From NCBI GenBank assembly GCA_002733715.2, contig NVWQ02000009.1, positions 29,945 to 64,055 of the forward strand: a DNA stretch of 34,111 nucleotides, read 5' to 3'. The notes below the pieces were generated by a model. It worked only from the letters and a program-made list of their open reading frames with translations. It was not told the origin of the DNA and ran no database searches. Source of the stretch: Methylophaga sp. (GTDB taxonomy: Bacteria > Pseudomonadota > Gammaproteobacteria > Nitrosococcales > Methylophagaceae). Positions 15,941 to 24,516 of the stretch are shown here, piece after piece. Made by a program: the position numbers and the translations under genes. How positions within the stretch are numbered: the first letter of the stretch is position 1; each line of letters starts with the position of its first letter.

Positions 15941-16399
15941 GTTCACGTTCATTAAGGCAACACCTTCTTGTTCAACAGAAATATGTTTGCCAGAAACATA
16001 GGCTGCAATTTCATCTAATAATGGGTAAAGAAAATATTCATCGGTAATTGTGTGGCTAGCGCGTTCACCATCTTTAGGGAATTGTGCAGGGCTAAGAATA
16101 TCTAAGTCAGCAGGGCGGTCTTTAGTTTTTCGGGTTGGATCTGTTCGATCGCGCCCTTGGCTAGTTTCGATAGCATTACAAATTTCTTTGAGCTCTTCTT
16201 CGGCCATTGCGGTTTCAATAAACACCACCACATTTAGAAAATCATACTGACTATTCATGCCTATAGGTGGCAGCAGCAGAACACGACTTAATGTGATCTT
16301 AGAGAAGTATTCGAGTAGCTGATCAATAATGGCGACCAGGTTATCGTGTGGCTCGATATTACTTCCAATGCCGATTAAAAAGCCAGATTGTGAATTCAT
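15872..16399 (-). CDS. folK: HPPK (6-hydroxymethyl-dihydropterin pyrophosphokinase)
   Basis: A 175-residue FolK-family enzyme that transfers pyrophosphate from ATP to 6-hydroxymethyl-7,8-dihydropterin, a step before dihydropteroate. Visible are FLIGIGSNIEP at the start, the pterin-loop region, FLNVVVFIET, and the signature ending in RPADLDIL with the metal-binding Asp-Leu-Asp. The HPPK signature is somewhat divergent (GRDRTDPTRKTKDRPADLD). The start overlaps the folB stop by four bases (ATGA), so the two are translationally coupled. The C-terminal 22 codons overlap folM on the other strand. Confidence 0.87.
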   Translation of the reverse strand: MNSQSGFLIGIGSNIEPHDNLVAIIDQLLEYFSKITLSRVLLLPPIGMNSQYDFLNVVVFIETAMAEEELKEICNAIETSQGRDRTDPTRKTKDRPADLDILSPAQFPKDGERASHTITDEYFLYPLLDEIAAYVSGKHISVEQEGVALMNVNLAFGQTATTIHRQTDTRNKRII

Positions 16400-16749
16400 T
16401 TTTTGCTTCGTTCAATCACAATTTTAGCGAGATTATTGCCATGCAATGCCACCGGCTTGCTCAATGTTAATTTAAGCTTAGGAATAGGAAATTTATTAAG
16501 TAATAAAGTGCATAAATCTTCAGCGAGCGTTTCGATTAATTGATAACGGCTAGCCTCAACAAATTTCACAATTGTTTCGGCAACCGCACCATAATCAAGC
16601 GTATCGGCAATATCATCGCTGGTGGCCGCTTTGCGGATATCCCAATCCATTTCTAAATCGAAACCTAGTGTTTGTAGGGTTTCTCGTTCCCAATCATAAA
16701 TACCGATGATGGTTTCAACTTTTAGATCATTAAGAAAAATCTTGTCCAT
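16396..16749 (-). CDS. folB: Dihydroneopterin aldolase
   Basis: A 117-residue FolB that cleaves dihydroneopterin to 6-hydroxymethyl-dihydropterin and glycolaldehyde; its product is the FolK substrate. Motifs are VETIIGIYDWERE near the N-terminus, LDYGAVAETI, LIETLAEDLC, and the active-site lysine in LSKPVALHG. I chose the ATG giving MDKIFLNDLK; a TTG five codons upstream is the other option. It is the first gene of a folB-folK pair and is divergent from plsY, the same arrangement as in E. coli. Confidence 0.92.
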   Translation of the reverse strand: MDKIFLNDLKVETIIGIYDWERETLQTLGFDLEMDWDIRKAATSDDIADTLDYGAVAETIVKFVEASRYQLIETLAEDLCTLLLNKFPIPKLKLTLSKPVALHGNNLAKIVIERSKK

Positions 16750-16826
16750 AGTACGCGCGCTCAAAGGTGAAAAATAGTTTATTATCCCTCATAATAGGAT
16801 GAATAATAACAAGGTGGCATCATATC

Positions 16827-17420
16827 ATGCTTGAAACACTTACTTTATCAATACTAGTGCTCATTGGCGCTTATTTAATCGGCTCATTATCCAGTGCGAT
16901 TATTCTCTGTAAATTAGCGGGGTTGCCCGATCCGCGCAGCGAGGGCTCAGGCAACCCCGGTGCGACAAATGTACTTCGAATTGCGGGTAAAAAGCTGGCG
17001 GCTACGGTATTAATACTTGATGTGGTTAAAGGCATCATTCCTGTAGTCATTGCAACGTTATTAGGTTTTAGTACTACTTGGATTGCAGCCACAGCATTTG
17101 CTGCGTTCTTAGGTCATCTGTACCCCGTATTTTTCCAATTTAAAGGTGGTAAAGGTGTTGCCACAGCATTAGGTGGTTTTCTGGCCTTATCATTACCGTT
17201 AGCGGGCGCAATATTATTAAGCTGGCTAGTCATGTTTGCAGTTAGTCGAGTTTCATCATTGTCGGCGATTACGGCTGCGGCGTTAGGCCCAGTTTATAGT
17301 TTATGGCTAATTGATAGCATCAACGCTCGTTGGATAATTTTAGTAATGGCGGTGATGCTTTTATATCGTCATCGTAGCAACATCCAGCGATTAATTTCTG
17401 GTGAAGAAGGAAAATCGTAA
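16827..17420 (+). CDS. plsY: Acyl-phosphate:glycerol-3-phosphate acyltransferase
   Basis: A 197-residue integral membrane enzyme that makes lysophosphatidic acid from acyl-phosphate and glycerol 3-phosphate. Five hydrophobic segments are visible. The three conserved cytoplasmic motifs are present: GSLSSAIILCKLAGLPDPR-type motif 1 with SGNPGATNVLR, FKGGKGVATALGG as the phosphate-binding motif, and the C-terminal YRHRSNIQRL. AAGGTG stands ten bases before the ATG. Divergent from folB. Confidence 0.95.
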   Translation: MLETLTLSILVLIGAYLIGSLSSAIILCKLAGLPDPRSEGSGNPGATNVLRIAGKKLAATVLILDVVKGIIPVVIATLLGFSTTWIAATAFAAFLGHLYPVFFQFKGGKGVATALGGFLALSLPLAGAILLSWLVMFAVSRVSSLSAITAAALGPVYSLWLIDSINARWIILVMAVMLLYRHRSNIQRLISGEEGKS

Positions 17421-17457
17421 TAGAACATCGTAGCCCCGGCACTTCATAAAACCACAG

Positions 17458-17490
17458 CGTCATTCCGGTAGCTTACCCGGAATCTAGCGT
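17458..17490. repeat. Short palindromic repeat
   Basis: ATTCCGG / CCGGAAT stem with an eight-base loop, preceded by CGTC. The same hairpin type occurs at 2081-2104. It lies between plsY and the DUF2058 gene. Confidence 0.5.
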
Positions 17491-17515
17491 TAAAACTTAG
17501 CTTAAAGAGGCAACA

Positions 17516-18067
17516 ATGGCAGGTTCACTACAAGATCAGCTACTCGGCATTGGCGTGATTGATAAGAAAAAAGCCAAAAAATCGCAGCATCAAAAACATC
17601 AGGCGAAAAACAAAGCGATAAAAGCTACAAAATCAGGCAAAAAAGTTGAATCGCAGCAAGATACGCAGAAAATAGAGCAAGCTAACCGAGAAAAACAGCA
17701 AAGAGATTTAGCGCTAAATAGACAACGTGATGCAGAACGAGCAGAAAAAGCCTTGCTTGCTGAAGTGCGCGATATTGTTCAACAACATTCAGTGGCTATT
17801 CCCGAAGATGCTGATACTGCATATAACTTCAGCCACAATAATAAAATCAAAAAATTCTATGTAACAACTGAACAACAGCAACAGCTAACACTAGGCCAAT
17901 TGGCAATCGTGGTGTTGGGTGAAAAACACACACTTGTCCCCGATAAAATTGCTGAAAAAATCGAGAACCGCCTACCTGAGAAAGTGGTGCGAGTTCAATC
18001 TGATGAAGCATCGGATAAAGATGATCCTTATGCCGACTATCAGATTCCTGATGATTTGATGTGGTGA
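17516..18067 (+). CDS. DUF2058 (YaiL-like) protein
   Basis: A 183-residue protein of the DUF2058/YaiL family, recognised by the start MAGSLQDQLLGIGVIDKKKA, a strongly basic, lysine- and glutamine-rich stretch (about residues 17-80) and a small C-terminal domain with YNFSHNNKIKKFYV and LTLGQLAIVVLG. The basic helix suggests nucleic-acid or ribosome contact, but no function is known to me. AGAGG stands seven bases before the ATG. It ends just before an inserted yefM-yoeB module. Confidence 0.8.
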   Translation: MAGSLQDQLLGIGVIDKKKAKKSQHQKHQAKNKAIKATKSGKKVESQQDTQKIEQANREKQQRDLALNRQRDAERAEKALLAEVRDIVQQHSVAIPEDADTAYNFSHNNKIKKFYVTTEQQQQLTLGQLAIVVLGEKHTLVPDKIAEKIENRLPEKVVRVQSDEASDKDDPYADYQIPDDLMW

Positions 18068-18094
18068 AGAATTGCTTTTATTGCGATTGTTGGA

Positions 18095-18110
18095 GTACAA
18101 TATCTTGTAC
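18095..18110. promoter_or_regulatory. YefM operator candidate
   Basis: Perfect inverted repeat GTACAA-TATC-TTGTAC, 26 bp before the yefM start. The E. coli YefM-YoeB operator is built on TGTACA core motifs, which this resembles. It lies at the start of the toxin-antitoxin transcript, as an autorepression site should. Confidence 0.6.
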
Positions 18111-18135
18111 GTTTAATGTGGTAAGGATAATAATC

Positions 18136-18408
18136 GTGGAAGCAATAACATACTCAGTCTTTCGTCAGTCATTAGCCAGTGTGCTTGATAAAGTGAATGA
18201 TGACTCCGTTCCTGTACAGATCACTCGCAAAGGAAATAAAGGCGCAATCGTAATGAGTATTGAAGACTATGATCAGCTCACAGAAACGCTTTATGTATTG
18301 CAAAACAAATCGCTTTCAGCTCAAATAGAGCAATCTATAAAAACGCATGAAGCTCGTACAGGTCATCAAGCAAGCCAGCATACGCTAAATGAAATCACTA
18401 GTCTTTGA
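18136..18408 (+). CDS. yefM: YefM/Phd-family antitoxin
   Basis: A 90-residue antitoxin and DNA-binding autorepressor. AITYSVFRQSLASVLDKVNDD, VQITRKGNKGAIVMSIEDY and DQLTETLYVLQN match YefM. The start is GTG with AAGGAT seven bases upstream; the open frame extends 25 codons further but those codons do not resemble the family and cover the operator. The 3' end overlaps the toxin gene by 20 bp. Confidence 0.93.
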   Translation: MEAITYSVFRQSLASVLDKVNDDSVPVQITRKGNKGAIVMSIEDYDQLTETLYVLQNKSLSAQIEQSIKTHEARTGHQASQHTLNEITSL

Positions 18409-18664
18409 AGGCAGCACGTGGGAACAATACGAAAACCTTCGCAGAGATAATAAAGCGTTGCACACGAAGTTATGCAAACTTATAAAAGAAATGTTGCGCG
18501 GCAATCCTGCCGTTGGCATAGGAAAGCCTGAGCCCTTAAAGCACCAATATCAATGCTTATGGTCACGCCGGTTTTCAGCAGGAGATAGGGTTATTTATCG
18601 TTTTGATGACGATGCTGTTTATTTGTTTGCGATTGGTGGTCATTATGACCAGATCCAGAAATAG
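18389..18664 (+). CDS. yoeB: YoeB-type toxin (ribosome-dependent mRNase)
   Basis: A 91-residue RelE-superfamily toxin. GKPEPLKHQYQCLWSRRFSA, then GDRVIYRFDDDAVYLFAIGGHY, is the YoeB core, with the conserved Glu (KPEPLKH), Arg (WSRR) and terminal His-Tyr. In E. coli the toxin cuts mRNA in the ribosomal A site. It has about seven residues more than the E. coli protein at the C-terminus. It ends one base before the convergent tsaD stop codon, so the module was inserted tightly between DUF2058 and tsaD. Confidence 0.92.
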   Translation: MKSLVFEGSTWEQYENLRRDNKALHTKLCKLIKEMLRGNPAVGIGKPEPLKHQYQCLWSRRFSAGDRVIYRFDDDAVYLFAIGGHYDQIQK

Positions 18665-19672
18665 TTAAGGTGGGCTAAGCTCATCCAAAGGCCAACGAGG
18701 TCTAGCTGAAAAAGTAGGTTGATCTTGCATCACCATAGCTGAATGTCGCATCGCGCCAGTAAACGCAATCATCGCACCATTATCACTACAAAATTCAGGT
18801 CGTGGGTAGTACACATTAAGTTGTGAAATCGAATCTAATCGTGCTCGCAAGGCTTTATTGGCACTCACGCCACCGGCCACTACCAATGTTTTATGCCCCG
18901 TCTTTTTTAATGCGCGTTTGCACTTAATCGCTAAAGTTTCAACAGCGGCCGTTTGAAAAGCTAAGGCGATATCAGCTTGATCTTGCTTGGTTTGATCGCT
19001 GGCTTTCCAGGTATTCATTGCAAATGTTTTTAGGCCGCTAAAGCTAAAATCTAAACCGGGTCGATTGGTCATGGGGCGAGGGAACAGATATTTATCAGGA
19101 GTTCCTTTTTCAGCCAATGCCGCTAATATAGGCCCGCCGGGATAATCTAGCCCCAGCATTTTCGCTGTTTTATCAAATGCCTCACCTACTGCATCATCAA
19201 TTGATTCCCCCAACAATTTATATTCGCCAACACCTTGCACATCAACCAATAAGGTATGACCGCCCGAAACGAGTAGCGATACAAACGGGAAGCTAGGCGG
19301 ATTTTCTTCTAATAAAGGTGACAGCAGATGGCCCTCCATATGATTAATAGCTAGCGCGGGAATATCGAGTGCCCAAGCAAAGCTACGTCCAATGGCGCAG
19401 CCGACTAATAATGCTCCTACCAAGCCGGGGCCGGCTGTGTAGGCAACGGCATCAATATCGGTGCGGTTTAGGTTTGCCTTGTTTAATACTTCATCAATTA
19501 GCGGTAGGGTTTTACGAATATGATCACGAGAAGCCAACTCAGGCACCACGCCACCATATTCTGCATGCAGTGCAACTTGGCTATAAAGTGCGTGTGCTAA
19601 CAAGCCTTTTTCGCTATCATAGAGCGCAATTCCTGTTTCATCACATGATGATTCGATACCCAAAACTCGCAT
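18665..19672 (-). CDS. tsaD: tRNA N6-adenosine threonylcarbamoyltransferase TsaD
   Basis: A 335-residue catalytic subunit of the bacterial t6A complex, which transfers the threonylcarbamoyl group to A37 of ANN-decoding tRNAs. The N-terminal [19 protein letters not shown] and the metal-binding NHMEGH (His111, His115) are diagnostic. The ASKAE-fold ATP-binding glycines appear in [14 protein letters not shown] and [13 protein letters not shown]. Divergent from rpsU across a 135-bp spacer, the conserved arrangement. The ANN-decoding tRNA at 24332 is a plausible substrate. Confidence 0.97.
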   Translation of the reverse strand: MRVLGIESSCDETGIALYDSEKGLLAHALYSQVALHAEYGGVVPELASRDHIRKTLPLIDEVLNKANLNRTDIDAVAYTAGPGLVGALLVGCAIGRSFAWALDIPALAINHMEGHLLSPLLEENPPSFPFVSLLVSGGHTLLVDVQGVGEYKLLGESIDDAVGEAFDKTAKMLGLDYPGGPILAALAEKGTPDKYLFPRPMTNRPGLDFSFSGLKTFAMNTWKASDQTKQDQADIALAFQTAAVETLAIKCKRALKKTGHKTLVVAGGVSANKALRARLDSISQLNVYYPRPEFCSDNGAMIAFTGAMRHSAMVMQDQPTFSARPRWPLDELSPP

Positions 19673-19742
19673 ATTTATTAACCTAAAGCTGTAAAGTTAG
19701 GGATATTTTATGCTATTTATGAAAGAAATGTGATCTAACTCT

Positions 19743-19770
19743 TTGCTTTTCTATCAATATTTCGTACAAT
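19743..19770 (+). promoter_or_regulatory. Promoter candidate for rpsU
   Basis: TTGCTT (19743-19748) and TACAAT (19765-19770), spaced by 16 bp, lie upstream of rpsU. The start of transcription would fall about 30 bp before the rpsU ATG. No LexA box is obvious here, unlike in E. coli. Based on hexamer match only. Confidence 0.45.
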
Positions 19771-19807
19771 TACCGGCTCTTTTAAGAAAAGTTTTAGGAA
19801 TATATTA

Positions 19808-20023
19808 ATGCCATCAGTTCGCATAAAAGAAAACGAACCATTTGATATTGCGCTACGTCGCTTTAAACGTGCTTGTGAAAAAGCAGGTACAGTTGCAGAA
19901 GCACGTGCTCGTGAGCAATATGAAAAACCAACTACAGTGCGCAAACGCGCGGCAGCAGCAGCTGTTAAACGTCATCAAAAGAAAGTATCTCGTGAAAGCG
20001 CTCGTCGCGTTCGCATGTACTAA
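19808..20023 (+). CDS. rpsU: 30S ribosomal protein bS21
   Basis: A 71-residue bS21, very basic: [20 protein letters not shown], then the lysine/arginine-rich helix ending in SARRVRMY. The protein sits near the anti-Shine-Dalgarno region of the small subunit. TAGGA lies ten bases before the ATG. It leads the macromolecular-synthesis cluster rpsU-yqeY-dnaG-rpoD. Confidence 0.98.
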   Translation: MPSVRIKENEPFDIALRRFKRACEKAGTVAEARAREQYEKPTTVRKRAAAAAVKRHQKKVSRESARRVRMY

Positions 20024-20038
20024 GATAGACGATTAATC

Positions 20039-20500
20039 ATGCCCCAAGCATCTAGTCCTCTCAAGGATCTAATTCAAGACAACGTCAAAGCCGCTATGCG
20101 CGCTAAAGAAAAAGACCGTCTTTTAACACTGCGCCAAATTACCGCATCAATTAAACAAATTGAAGTAGATAAGCGTATTGATCTGGGTGATGAAGAAATC
20201 ATCGCAGTGATGACTAAGATGTGTAAACAACGCCGTGATTCATTAAGCCAATTTGAAGATGCAGGGCGTGATGATTTAGCTGCGATTGAAATTGCTGAAT
20301 TAGCCATCATCGAAGAGTTTATGCCAACGGCTATGACCGACGATGAGATTGCAGAGGCGATTAAAGCCGCCATTGCCGAATCGGGCGCATCTAGCCCGCG
20401 CGATATGGGAGCAGTAATGAATGCATTACGCCCAGTATTGCAAGGACGAGCAGATATGGGCCCAGTAAGTGGTCTTGTTAAGGCGGCGCTAACTGCTTAG
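20039..20500 (+). CDS. GatB/YqeY domain protein
   Basis: A 153-residue YqeY-family protein, related to the tail domain of the amidotransferase subunit GatB that touches tRNA. Family features are the N-terminal LKDLIQDNVKAAMRAKEKDRL, KQRRDSLSQFEDAGRDDLAA, EFMPTAMTDDEIAEAI and the ending MGAVMNALRPVLQGRADMG. Its role is not established. Position between rpsU and dnaG is common in gammaproteobacteria outside the enterics. Confidence 0.9.
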   Translation: MPQASSPLKDLIQDNVKAAMRAKEKDRLLTLRQITASIKQIEVDKRIDLGDEEIIAVMTKMCKQRRDSLSQFEDAGRDDLAAIEIAELAIIEEFMPTAMTDDEIAEAIKAAIAESGASSPRDMGAVMNALRPVLQGRADMGPVSGLVKAALTA

Positions 20501-20561
20501 TTAAACCGGATATGGTTCTTATATCCGTAATAATTGATTCCTAGTTTTTAGACTATAAACT

Positions 20562-20654
20562 CCGTTCGCCCTGAGTCCTGAGCTTGTCGAAGGATCGAAG
20601 GATGGCTGGATCGTCATGGTTCAGCTCAGGACAATCGGGGCTCACCACGAACGG
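20562..20654. repeat. CCGTTCG-type imperfect inverted repeat
   Basis: The ends CCGTTCG (20562-20568) and CGAACGG (20648-20654) are inverted, with imperfectly paired CTGAG- and GCTCA-containing arms in between. It includes CTGAGCTTGTCGAAGGATCG, a piece of a dispersed intergenic repeat often seen in gammaproteobacteria. It separates yqeY from dnaG. Confidence 0.55.
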
Positions 20655-20709
20655 TATAAATAGAAAATGTAGTTTAGCGTTCCCAACAATTTGAAGTATC
20701 ATGGGCACT

Positions 20710-22437
20710 ATGGCCGGTCAAATTCCCCCCCAATTTATTGATGATCTATTAACGCGTGTCGATATCGTTGATGTAGTGGATGTGCGCGTACCATTAAAAA
20801 AAGCGGGTAAAAACCTGCAAGCTTGCTGCCCTTTCCATAATGAAAAAACACCGTCATTTACGGTGAGTCCCGATAAACAGTTTTATCACTGTTTTGGTTG
20901 TGGCGCACATGGCACGGCGATTGGCTTTTTGATGGAATATGATCAGATGAGTTTTCCTGAGTCCATTCAGGAGCTGGCGGATTTGGTTGGCATGACCGTT
21001 CCAACCACCAGTTTTGCACCAGCACAGCCTTCAAAACAAAACTTGTATGACTTAATGGATAAAGTCAGCCAGTATTATAGTCATCAATTACAAAATCATC
21101 CGCAAAAAACTGCATTTGAAAATTATTTGCAGCAGCGAGGCTTATCTCCACAGATTATTGAACATTTCAATATTGGTATGGCGCCAGATGGTTGGGATAA
21201 TATTTTAAAGACATTTGGTGGTAATGATGAAGCTCGCAAGCAATTAGATGAAGCCGGCTTATTAAGTAGCAATGATAAAGGCCGACAATATGATAGGTTC
21301 CGAAATCGCGTTATGTTTCCAATCCGAGATCGCCGCGGTCGCGTTGTAGGATTTGGCGGTCGAGTACTGGATGACAGTACACCAAAATATCTTAATTCAC
21401 CTGAAACGCCGCTTTTTCACAAAGGTAGTGAGTTATACGGCTTATTCCAAGCGCGCAAAGCTAATCGAAAATTAGAGCGAGTTATCATTGTTGAAGGTTA
21501 TATGGACGTGATTGCTTTAGCTGAATATGGAATCACCAATAGCGTAGCAACACTAGGCACCGCAACGACGCCAGATCATTTACGCCAATTATTACGCAGC
21601 TCACCAGAGTTAGTCTTTTGTTTTGATGGTGACAGGGCAGGGCGAGAAGCGGCATGGCGAGCAGCAGAAAATGCGATGCCATTATTAGGCGGAAATCATC
21701 AGTTAAAATTTATGTTTTTGCCTGACGGAGAAGACCCCGATAGTGTGGTGAGACAACAAGGTGCAGATCAATTTAATGCCTTAGTTGATCAGGCACAAAA
21801 TTATTCAGACTTCTTTCTTGCCACGCTTGAGGCACAAGTTGATATTAGCTCAATGGATGGTCGAGCACGATTAATTGAAATTGCTAAACCCTATCTTAGA
21901 CAGATCCCCACAGGCATTTATCGTGACATGTTAGAAAAAAGATTAGCTGAAAAAGCAGAGGCCAGCTCTACCATGTTGCACAAACATCTAGGAAAAGCAG
22001 CTGAAAACATCACTAAAAGACACAAAAAGTCGATAAAGTCAGCATCGGGTATTTCTCCGGTTAGAATGGCAATCACTATTTTACTGCAATATCCAGCGCT
22101 ACATGCTGAGGTCGGAGCTTTCGATAAACTGGCATCATTAGAGCGCCCAGGCCTAACTATTTTAGTGCAAATACTTGAAACTTTAACTGAGAATCCTCAT
22201 CTAACTACTGCAATGTTACTAGAGCGCGCTAGAGGTGCTAAGCATGAAGGGCATTTACAGCAATTAGCGCAACAATCATTAACGCTAAGCGCTGATGAGT
22301 TGCAACATGAGCTAAGTGGAATTGTTCAGCAACTGCAGCAACAAGCCGTTGAGCAACGTCATACATATCTAGTAGCAAAGGGTTTAAGCAACTTAACAGC
22401 CGAAGAGCGGATAGAAATTAACAACCTAAATAGTTAA
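20710..22437 (+). CDS. dnaG: DNA primase
   Basis: A 575-residue primase that makes RNA primers at the replication fork. The N-terminal zinc finger is CCPFHNEKTPSF and FYHCFGCGAHG (Cys40, His43, Cys61, Cys64). The catalytic core has VIIVEGYMDVIAL and the TOPRIM acidic motif CFDGDRAGREA. The C-terminal part (about 440-575) should bind DnaB helicase. I chose the ATG giving MAGQIPPQFI, as in relatives; an ATG three codons upstream is possible. A palindromic repeat lies directly before it. Confidence 0.97.
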   Translation: MAGQIPPQFIDDLLTRVDIVDVVDVRVPLKKAGKNLQACCPFHNEKTPSFTVSPDKQFYHCFGCGAHGTAIGFLMEYDQMSFPESIQELADLVGMTVPTTSFAPAQPSKQNLYDLMDKVSQYYSHQLQNHPQKTAFENYLQQRGLSPQIIEHFNIGMAPDGWDNILKTFGGNDEARKQLDEAGLLSSNDKGRQYDRFRNRVMFPIRDRRGRVVGFGGRVLDDSTPKYLNSPETPLFHKGSELYGLFQARKANRKLERVIIVEGYMDVIALAEYGITNSVATLGTATTPDHLRQLLRSSPELVFCFDGDRAGREAAWRAAENAMPLLGGNHQLKFMFLPDGEDPDSVVRQQGADQFNALVDQAQNYSDFFLATLEAQVDISSMDGRARLIEIAKPYLRQIPTGIYRDMLEKRLAEKAEASSTMLHKHLGKAAENITKRHKKSIKSASGISPVRMAITILLQYPALHAEVGAFDKLASLERPGLTILVQILETLTENPHLTTAMLLERARGAKHEGHLQQLAQQSLTLSADELQHELSGIVQQLQQQAVEQRHTYLVAKGLSNLTAEERIEINNLNS

Positions 22438-22526
22438 AATTTGCGCAAACAAAAACGTGCATTATTATGGGCTTATAGTTATAATGTTCGGCTAGGTAAA
22501 ATACATATGACGAATAAAGAGGTCCA

Positions 22527-24326
22527 ATGAAAGATCAACAATCACGCATTAAAGAGCTCATCACCCTAGGAAAGGAACGTGGTTATCTTACTTACGGTGA
22601 GATCAATGATCACCTGCCTGAAGATCTGATTGACGCGGATCAAATCGAAGATATCATCAGCATGTTCAGCGATCTAGGCATCATGGTTCATGAAGATGGG
22701 ATGGATACTGATGAAATGGAGCGTTTGGCAGAAGCAGCATCTTCTAATGATGATGTTTCAGCAGATGAAGCCGCTGCCGTATTAGCTAGTTCAGATGGCG
22801 AGTTTGGCCGCACAACGGATCCTGTTCGTATGTATATGCGAGAAATGGGTTCAGTCGAGCTGCTAACACGTGAAGGCGAAATTGTTATCGCAAAACGTAT
22901 CGAAGCGGGTCTGCGTGAAAGCTTACGTATATTATCGACTTACGAGCCTTGCATCATTACTTTCTTGGCGCAATGTGATGCCGTAGAAGCAGGTGATATG
23001 CGTCTAACTGATTTAATCAAGGGCTTTATTCTTCCTGAAGATATCAATGCTGAGATTGTTATTCCTACGCCAGTAATAAAAACAGACAGTGACTCTTCTG
23101 ATGAAGAGGAAGATACTGGACCTGTAGGGCCGGATCCAGAAGAATCGAAAGAACGATTTGATGCTTTACGCAAAGCTTATATGGATGGAAAAAATGCGTC
23201 AGAAGAAAACTTTGTTGCTGCACAAGAGCAAGTTACCAGTTTGTTTTTGGAGTTTAAATTAACACCAAAAACATTGATACTTCTTAATAGTTTAATGCGT
23301 GATACCGTTTCAGTTATTCGCCAGCAAGAACGTACAATTTCAAAAATTGTTGTTGATACTGCCCGCATGAATCGTCGTGATTTTATCGACTCATTCACCG
23401 GCAATGAAGTGAACCTTCAATGGACCGATAAACATATCCGTGCGAAAAAACACTACTCATCAACAATTAAGAAAAATCTTGATACCATTCTAGCGGCCCA
23501 AACTACTCTGGCTGATCTTGCAGAAGAACGTGGGATCAACATTACTGCAATTAAAGAAATTAACCGTCAAATGTCGATTTCTGAAGCTAAAGCACGTCGT
23601 GCCAAGAAAGAAATGGTCGAAGCAAACTTACGACTGGTTATTTCGATTGCCAAAAAATACACAAACCGAGGTTTACAATTCTTAGATTTAATTCAAGAAG
23701 GTAATATCGGCTTAATGAAAGCAGTTGATAAATTTGAATATCAGCGTGGTTATAAATTTTCAACGTATGCGACATGGTGGATCCGCCAAGCAATCACACG
23801 TTCGATTGCTGACCAAGCGCGTACAATTCGTATTCCAGTTCACATGATTGAAACAATCAACAAACTGAACCGAATTGCACGTCAAATGCTACAAGAAATG
23901 GGTCGTGAGCCAACACCGCAAGAATTGGCAGAACGTGTTGAGATGCCAGAAGATAAAGTGCGTAAAGTACTTAAGATTTCTAAAGAACCTATTTCAATGG
24001 AAACACCGATTGGTGATGATGAAGACTCGCATCTAGGTGATTTTGTAGAAGATGTAAACGTAATATCGCCACAAGATTCAGCGATGAACGAAGGCCTGAG
24101 AGAAGCAACACAAGGTATTCTAGGTGGATTGACAGAGCGTGAAGCAAAAGTATTGCGTATGCGTTTTGGTATCGACATGAACACCGATCACACACTAGAA
24201 GAAGTGGGCAAACAATTTGACGTAACACGTGAACGTATTCGTCAAATTGAAGCGAAAGCATTACGTAAATTACGTCACCCAACACGATCTGACCAATTAA
24301 GAAGCTTCTTAGATTTAGACAATTAA
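22527..24326 (+). CDS. rpoD: RNA polymerase housekeeping sigma factor RpoD
   Basis: A 599-residue sigma-70. Region 1.1 opens the protein ([18 protein letters not shown]), then region 1.2 ([20 protein letters not shown]), a shorter non-conserved acidic insert with SSDEEEDTG, region 2 with [20 protein letters not shown] for -10 recognition and melting, and region 4.2 [20 protein letters not shown] for -35 recognition. GAGGT stands five bases before the ATG. It is followed after five bases by a tRNA gene, as in E. coli. Confidence 0.98.
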   Translation: MKDQQSRIKELITLGKERGYLTYGEINDHLPEDLIDADQIEDIISMFSDLGIMVHEDGMDTDEMERLAEAASSNDDVSADEAAAVLASSDGEFGRTTDPVRMYMREMGSVELLTREGEIVIAKRIEAGLRESLRILSTYEPCIITFLAQCDAVEAGDMRLTDLIKGFILPEDINAEIVIPTPVIKTDSDSSDEEEDTGPVGPDPEESKERFDALRKAYMDGKNASEENFVAAQEQVTSLFLEFKLTPKTLILLNSLMRDTVSVIRQQERTISKIVVDTARMNRRDFIDSFTGNEVNLQWTDKHIRAKKHYSSTIKKNLDTILAAQTTLADLAEERGINITAIKEINRQMSISEAKARRAKKEMVEANLRLVISIAKKYTNRGLQFLDLIQEGNIGLMKAVDKFEYQRGYKFSTYATWWIRQAITRSIADQARTIRIPVHMIETINKLNRIARQMLQEMGREPTPQELAERVEMPEDKVRKVLKISKEPISMETPIGDDEDSHLGDFVEDVNVISPQDSAMNEGLREATQGILGGLTEREAKVLRMRFGIDMNTDHTLEEVGKQFDVTRERIRQIEAKALRKLRHPTRSDQLRSFLDLDN

Positions 24327-24331
24327 AATAT

Positions 24332-24408
24332 GGGCCTGTAGCTCAGCTGGTTAGAGCAGGGGACTCATAATCCCTTTGTCCGGGGTTCAAGTCCCTGCAG
24401 GCCCACCA
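24332..24408 (+). tRNA. tRNA with CAU anticodon, probably tRNA-Ile2
   Basis: A 77-nt cloverleaf with a perfect GGGCCTG/CAGGCCC acceptor stem, D-loop GCTCAGCTGGTTAGAGC, anticodon loop CTCATAA, T-loop GTTCAAG and encoded CCA. CAU can be elongator Met or lysidine-modified Ile2. The strong resemblance of the anticodon and variable arms to E. coli ileX, and the place right behind rpoD as for ileX, favour Ile2. The integrase gene 3' of it suggests that this tRNA end served as the integration site. Confidence 0.93.
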
Positions 24409-24416
24409 TATAAAAC

Positions 24417-24455
24417 AATAGGTTAGCATGTTTCATGCTAGCCTATTTTGTTTTT
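24417..24455 (+). terminator. Terminator after tRNA
   Basis: AATAGGTTAGCATG / CATGCTAGCCTATT forms a 14-bp stem with one G-T pair and a TTT loop, followed by TTGTTTTTG. It should end the rpoD-tRNA transcript. Confidence 0.85.
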
Positions 24456-24466
24456 GATTGCCAAGT

Positions 24467-24507
24467 CAGTACAATTTCAGTACAGTCAACAATAATACGC
24501 ACTGTAC
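24467..24507. promoter_or_regulatory. CAGTACA repeats before the integrase gene
   Basis: CAGTACAAT and CAGTACAGT are direct repeats 11 bp apart (24467 and 24478), and ACTGTAC (24501-24507) is an inverted copy, all within 60 bp of the integrase start. They may be integrase arm sites or an operator. Function is inferred from clustering. Confidence 0.4.
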
Positions 24508-24516
24508 GGAGACATT

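Noticed and set aside
22480-22485. TATAAT before rpoD as an internal promoter
   Set aside because: No plausible -35 hexamer is found at normal spacing; kept out of the feature list.
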